A stretch of 37,261 nucleotides of DNA from Cylindrodendrum hubeiense (taxonomy: Eukaryota > Ascomycota > Sordariomycetes > Hypocreales > Nectriaceae). A program made the translations under genes and the position numbers. Location of the stretch: the NCBI GenBank assembly GCA_014621425.1, contig JAANBB010000401.1, forward strand, positions 1 through 37,261. Reading direction: 5' to 3'. The notes under the pieces were generated by a model. The model searched no databases. It was not told where the DNA came from and was given only the letters and a program-made list of their open reading frames with translations. Positions 32,311 to 37,261 of the stretch are shown here, one piece after another. Every line of letters starts with the position of its first letter. Position 1 is the first letter of the stretch.

Positions 32311-35300
32311 ATGAAGCCTCTGGACACGATTGATGCCCATGTCCATCCCCCGAGTTACGCTCTTCACACACTTTTCCGCCGTCCGAGACGGCCAGCACAT
32401 ATCTTAACGACTTATGATGACATTTCATTTTTGCTTTTGGAGCGGGAACGAAGCGCATTACGGCATGATTTGTTCGCATGATACACGATCTCTATTTCTT
32501 TGACGATATCCCAACTCTTCTTGGCTGGATCCCATTCATGGTTCAACAACTCTCGAACAGCAGCATTTACACGATATCCCGGTTCCGCTGTCTTCACAGT
32601 GACCGACACACACCCGCTTGATTAGTGACATATGTCATCCCTCGCTCGGTTTTTCTGGAATTTGTCAGGTTTGTCAAGGGTTATTAGACGGTTCTTTCTC
32701 GCGTTTTCTCCTTTTTTCTTGTTTTTGTTTTTGCCTTTGGTTGGTTCATTTCCCCTTTTTCCACTTGTGCGGTCTGGAACTGGGCGAATGAGGATTTCAC
32801 GAGTTGATACGATACCCACTCATTATGAGATGACGGGTGTTTGGCCATCGAATGGCGGCAAGTTTCCGGGCACTAGACCCAACTATGGTGATGAAGACGT
32901 CGCCGGTAGACTGTGTTCCCTTTACAGAGTGTGTACAGTATGGGGTCTATTCTGGCTATGGGACAGGCGAGATACCTCATCGCTCGGGCTCGAGCTTCCG
33001 GACTGGGAGGATGGGTTTGGGATTGATACCCTGCGATACCTTGTTTAGTTTAGCTGTTTGTGATTTTTTGCGAAGATGAATTAGACTCAATGAGGGGGGG
33101 TGTTGAACATGGCATGATTTTCAAGATAGCTTGATAGTAATGGAGTTGCGGCATGCTTCTCAGATTGACTGATTGAATCTCTTGCCTTTTCTGAATTTGA
33201 CCTTTCGTTGCAATATGACTTGTTCCTTTAAGGGGTAACGTATTATGGTATCTAGCTAAGTATGTGTACTCAGCTCAAACGCGTCTCTCCTGATGCTTCC
33301 AAATAGTGTAGGGTAGGTGGTTTCTGTTGATAACCTACAATATCTTGATTTCTCGACAAAAATATCACATTCGGTGGACCAGGGAAATTGAACAAATATT
33401 GTGCGTAGAGAATCTTAAATGTCTTATATATACACACCCAAAGCTGAGTCTTTATTATTCATCTTGCTGTGCTATTTAACAACATACTTCTTAATCCCAC
33501 GCTCTTGGTGGTCATGCTCACACCTACCCTATGGCTCCTCACTCTTCAGGCGAAAGAATTGTTATTAATTTTGATGTTTTGGGTTTGAATAATCCTACTT
33601 GGAGTCATAGTTGGTGTCTGGTACGGCCTCTGGATCAAAAAAGAGTCTCATGATATTATGCACTGTTGATGTCCAACTGGATAAGTTCACTCGCCACATG
33701 TTCTTTGAGGCTTATATTTGTCTTGCATTGAACTTAGAAGACATCATGTGCTCAGAATGGCAGTCACTAGTGCGGATTTGCCATATGAACTGGCTGAATC
33801 TTACTGCCGTAAAAAGCTACGAGTCTCAAGAGAATGTGAGACTTGGACAGCTGATCCCGACAAACTGATTGATTTGTATTTTAACATTGAGGTAATCGTT
33901 GACATGAGAGGATATCTCTCCAGAGGTCCATTGGTAAGCCGGTACGTGCCGGAGCTTCCAGCGGCCGCCCAGGTACCATATAAGCTGACTACATCTACAC
34001 GGGACGGCTCACACCCGCTGGCTCACACCATCTCGCTGACCTGTGTAACCGAGGCCGACCTTTTTTTGGCCTAGGCAAAGGGGCGTCCGTATTTCTCGCT
34101 TCTGGGTAAACTGTGCTATTGCGAAGCTGTCAAAACTTCAGCGTGGGTGGGAGATAGGTGGAGAGCTAGGTTCAGGTCCAGATGTCAATCCGACGGAGTG
34201 GCAATTGGGTTATGGGGTACGTGAAACCGATGTGATATTCGGGAAACCCGTGAAATGCAGTTGCGGGAGATGATCAAGCGTCATGTCATAGTCAAACAAG
34301 AGGCGGCTGAGTTTAATCCGGCCAGGGGCGACGTTGACAGGTGTGGGTAGCCTGATGAGAGTCATTATGTCCGAAACTCAAAACCCTTCAATGGGGATCA
34401 TGAGATTTTGAGGTTTTGACTGGAATTCGGTGTTGCGTGTCGTTTGAGTTCGTTCCCTTGGCATGACTCGCTCTGGAAATGCCAACTGGAACTTTTGAGC
34501 GGAGGGAGATGATTCCCAGCTCTCGGACGCAGACGGGGCCTTGTCCACCCCTTGAAAGAACCGACGCGCACTATGGTTGTTTTGCCTGATTGTGCCTGAT
34601 TGCGGTGGTCGAGGCCGAGGTCTGTTGGTGGCGGCCGGTCTGAAGGGAGGGCCGCAATCACAAGCACAAGCAGGAGTAGTGCGATGACGTTAGACGCTGC
34701 CCAGGAGGTGCAATTGACCAATTGTCTGGACCGGCGTTGATGCCGCCTCCATCCGTATGCATGCTCCGGGGAACGCATGGAGATATCTCCTGTTGTTGTG
34801 GCCTGGGCTTGGCGTGGAAGTGAGGGGGGGTGGGAGGCAATTACATGGCTCTACAGTAGTAGGGCATTGGTATCGCGGGTCTTGGTCTTACGCCCCGGAT
34901 ATGCAGCCTTCACCGTAATATTGATGGTGTCGCCGGGGGACCATGGCAGCAGGGCAGCAACAGCAGCAGGGCTACCGAGGGCCTGGCGATAGGAGGGGAC
35001 GGGCATCTCTGGAGGCGGTGGGCGTCCTGTTGCTCGCTCCTTTGGGCTTCAACGGCCTCGGACACAGATACGGGCCCTGGCAAAGGTAGAGGAACGGCGC
35101 GAGGCGGCGTCATCCAGATGGTGAGAGTGATGACTTGGCAATACATAGTACAGCATCGATACAACCACGACGCGGTGGCGATCGGAGGCTAGTCCGTATG
35201 CCGTGGACCATTCATCGCTGGGTTATGTCCATCGGGCCAATCTGGGACGCTGGATATCATGGCCGGTCTTGGTCACGGTTCCCAATGTCATGCAGTCGGG

Positions 35301-35490
35301 CCAGCTAGTTCAACGGTAGCGGGTTGCGGTTTTTGGCCGCCTGGCTCCAAAACATGGTGCCACCGCCGCCTCAACAAAGGGCCGTGACCTTGAGGCACTT
35401 GCTTCATGTCATCTAACGAGACCGGCGAGGATTTTGGAGTTGCGGAGTGGAGATCGGGAGGGGGAGGGGCGTGTGAGTTGAGGTGAGGTG

Positions 35491-35512
35491 AGAGAGAGAG
35501 AGAGAGAGAGAG
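35491..35512. repeat. (AG)11 microsatellite
   Basis: Eleven AG units, followed by imperfect AGCGAGCG and AGAGAG copies. Confidence 0.9.
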
Positions 35513-35711
35513 CGAGCGAAAGAGAGCGTCCCGGGACGGAAGGGAGGGGGCGTCGGAGCAGAGGCGGAGCAAGGCAACTAGTCTAGTAGTGTGTATTACT
35601 TGCGATGGGATGGGGATGAGCGCATGAAACTAGCTGGAGCTAAGCGGTTCCTTCAGAGCAAGAGAGTGACGCGGGACGATATTGGAGGGCGAGCGAGCGA
35701 GTGAGGGACTC

Positions 35712-35742
35712 ACGGACAGACTGACGGACAGACTGACGGACA
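35712..35742. repeat. ACGGACAGACTG tandem repeat
   Basis: Two perfect copies of the 12-base unit (35712-35723, 35724-35735) and a partial third. Confidence 0.85.
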
Positions 35743-36302
35743 ATGAATAATCGGGAAAACCAGAGTGAGTGGGCCATATTTATCCGAAAGGGCAAGGGTA
35801 AGGATTCAGGGTTGAAGAGAAAAGTGGACAAGCGAGAAGAGACAACTTATGTGAAGACTGGGGGAAAAAATAATATGACAATTTGCTACCAAGTAGACAA
35901 AAAAGAAACGACCAGTCTGGTGATGGAATCCTTCATCATATTTTTCTGGGTCTCGTGATGGAGGCCGACAACCACTGAAGACGGCGGGCCAGGGATGGCC
36001 CAGGGCACTCGAAGCGCCCGGCAGATAAGGTTGAAGGTGAAGTGGGATGGATGTGTGTGTGTGGGTGTGAGGGAGTGGAGAATGACAGTGTTTCGGGGCT
36101 ATTCTGGTCCGCCTGGGCTGTGGGATACAAGTGGGAATGCGACGGATCTTTTGTTTCGGCAGGCCGGGGATTTATTTTGTTCTTGTCAGTCGTCTGCCAG
36201 CGAGAGACGGTGATGACGCGGGAGGGGGACTGGGGAAGGGGAACGACCGAGCAGACGGGACAGGACAGGACAGAGAGGACGAGACGGACGGGAGGAGTGG
36301 AC

Positions 36303-36376
36303 GGATGGATGTGGATGTGGATGATGAGGATGTGGATGTGGATGTGGATGCGGTAAGAGAGTAAGAGAGTAAGAGA
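36303..36376. repeat. GGATGT hexamer array followed by GTAAGAGA octamers
   Basis: About eight GGATGT-like hexamers (36303-36352) are followed directly by three perfect GTAAGAGA octamers (36353-36360, 36361-36368, 36369-36376). Confidence 0.85.
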
Positions 36377-37261
36377 GAGGCAGAGAGGCAAAAGAGGTAT
36401 GGCACGGAGAGTACTACGTAGTATGTCGACCTAGGATGGAGACCAAGACAAAGCGCAACGGGCCACCGAGAGGCTCGAGCGGACGAGACATTCCAGAAGG
36501 CAGAGCGGTAGAAGCCATCTGCGTGCAGGACCACGTACATGGTATGGCAGGGGCCTACATACCCAGCAAGATACCTGGCAACCTGGCAAGACACGGCTGG
36601 GACGCAGTACACAGCATGTACCGGTACAGTTTCTGTCTAGCCAGCTCTGTCTAACCCGGATCTCTGGGTTTTGGGCCGTGTCTCTCCCAATTCCCAACCG
36701 CCATGCCGCCATGGGGTCATGACACTAGTTGTATGTGTGCCCCCGGGACCAGATATGGGGCTTGCGGGAGAAGTGGACAAGGAACAAGGGACGAGGAACA
36801 GGGACCAGCAGGACGAGCAGGGGACAGGGACCAGGACAGGGACGACGTGGGACAAGGGGGGGCGTCTGGCTAGCTCTTGATGGCATGTGGAGAATGTGCG
36901 CCAGAGTTGCTGATATTCCCATGGGGAAAGGCGAGCTCGCAACAGCACGGAACCGACGACGGGAACAGCAACCGGGAGCGAGGCAACACTGCAAACCAAC
37001 ACTGCAAACCACCACATGGGAAACCCGATGAGGGTTGCCTCTCGGCAGAGGGCTGGCCGGCATGTTCGTGCAGCTCGATCCAGGGGCCGGCAAGGGGCTG
37101 GACGGGCCTGGACTGGACGGGACTGCGGCCGATGAGGCACAAGGACAGAACCAACAGCATAAGGCACGATGATGAAGAGCAGCAGCAGGCTGCTCCGTAC
37201 CGGATGGGCGAGACGGGGCGGATGAGATGGTGTATACCGTGCTCGTCGAGGTGGCCCGGCG

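Larger units (their letters stand above)
32311..37261. other. 5-kb gene-free region downstream of the C2H2 factor
   Basis: The first ~150 bases are probably 3' UTR. The stretch from about 33050 to 33900 is AT-rich. From about 34500 to the right edge it becomes GC- and purine-rich on +, with microsatellites (listed separately). No open frame has a recognisable domain, and none can be joined by convincing splice sites. It could hold a leader for a - strand transcript, given the C/T bias of that strand at 35450-36400, but no start codon or coding sequence backs that up. Confidence 0.45.

Noticed and set aside
35295..35370. tRNA-like string (AGCTAGTTCAACGGTAGCGG)
   Set aside because: It resembles a D-arm, but there is no matching acceptor stem or T-arm with GGTTCRA at the right distance.
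35936..37167. Several Ser/Pro/Leu-rich - strand frames (for example 35936-36391, 36637-37167)
   Set aside because: They reflect the C/T-rich strand and the microsatellites; no domain or splice structure supports a gene.

Overview
The window looks like nuclear DNA of a filamentous ascomycete (Pezizomycotina). Genes are on both strands, each with its own promoter. Most are split by short introns of 47 to 86 bases with GTRNGN-like donors, CTAAC or CTGAC branch points and AG acceptors. The protein set is typically fungal: COG5, a DUF2434 membrane protein, a fungal ferric reductase, an RRT8-like membrane protein and a two-finger C2H2 regulator. The proteins suggest Sordariomycetes, but I cannot fix the order. 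I see no rRNA, tRNA, CRISPR array or intact transposon.

Layout. 1-1584 (-): 5' part of a secreted, repetitive, Pro/Gly/Ser/Asp-rich surface protein that shows only when a 50-base intron is spliced. 2620-3566 (-): RRT8-like membrane protein. 4196-4651 (+): GFA/Mss4-like zinc protein. 5263-6335 (+): short-chain dehydrogenase with three exons. 6499-7389 (-): secreted endonuclease/exonuclease/phosphatase-type protein broken by one in-frame TAG. 9278-11207 (+): AtuA-like (DUF1446) protein. 11306-13572 (-): ferric reductase with a secreted-type N-terminal domain. 16178-17377 (-): gelsolin/severin-like protein. 17978-19309 (-): COG5. 20347-22161 (+): seven-helix DUF2434 protein. 30128-32310 (+): C2H2 zinc-finger transcription factor.

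About 13 kb of the right half (22162-30127 and 32311-37261) has no gene I can support. It is rich in short tandem repeats and strand-asymmetric purine or pyrimidine tracts, and it flanks the transcription factor on both sides. The stretch just before that factor looks like a long pyrimidine-rich leader with upstream ORFs.

The genes do not form an obvious pathway or cluster; most are housekeeping or stand-alone accessory functions. The points most worth checking are the hidden surface-protein gene, the single nonsense codon in the EEP gene, two exact iron-GATA (ATCWGATAA) sites in the ferric reductase upstream region, the acceptor choice inside the first zinc finger, and the large gene-free flanks of the transcription factor.
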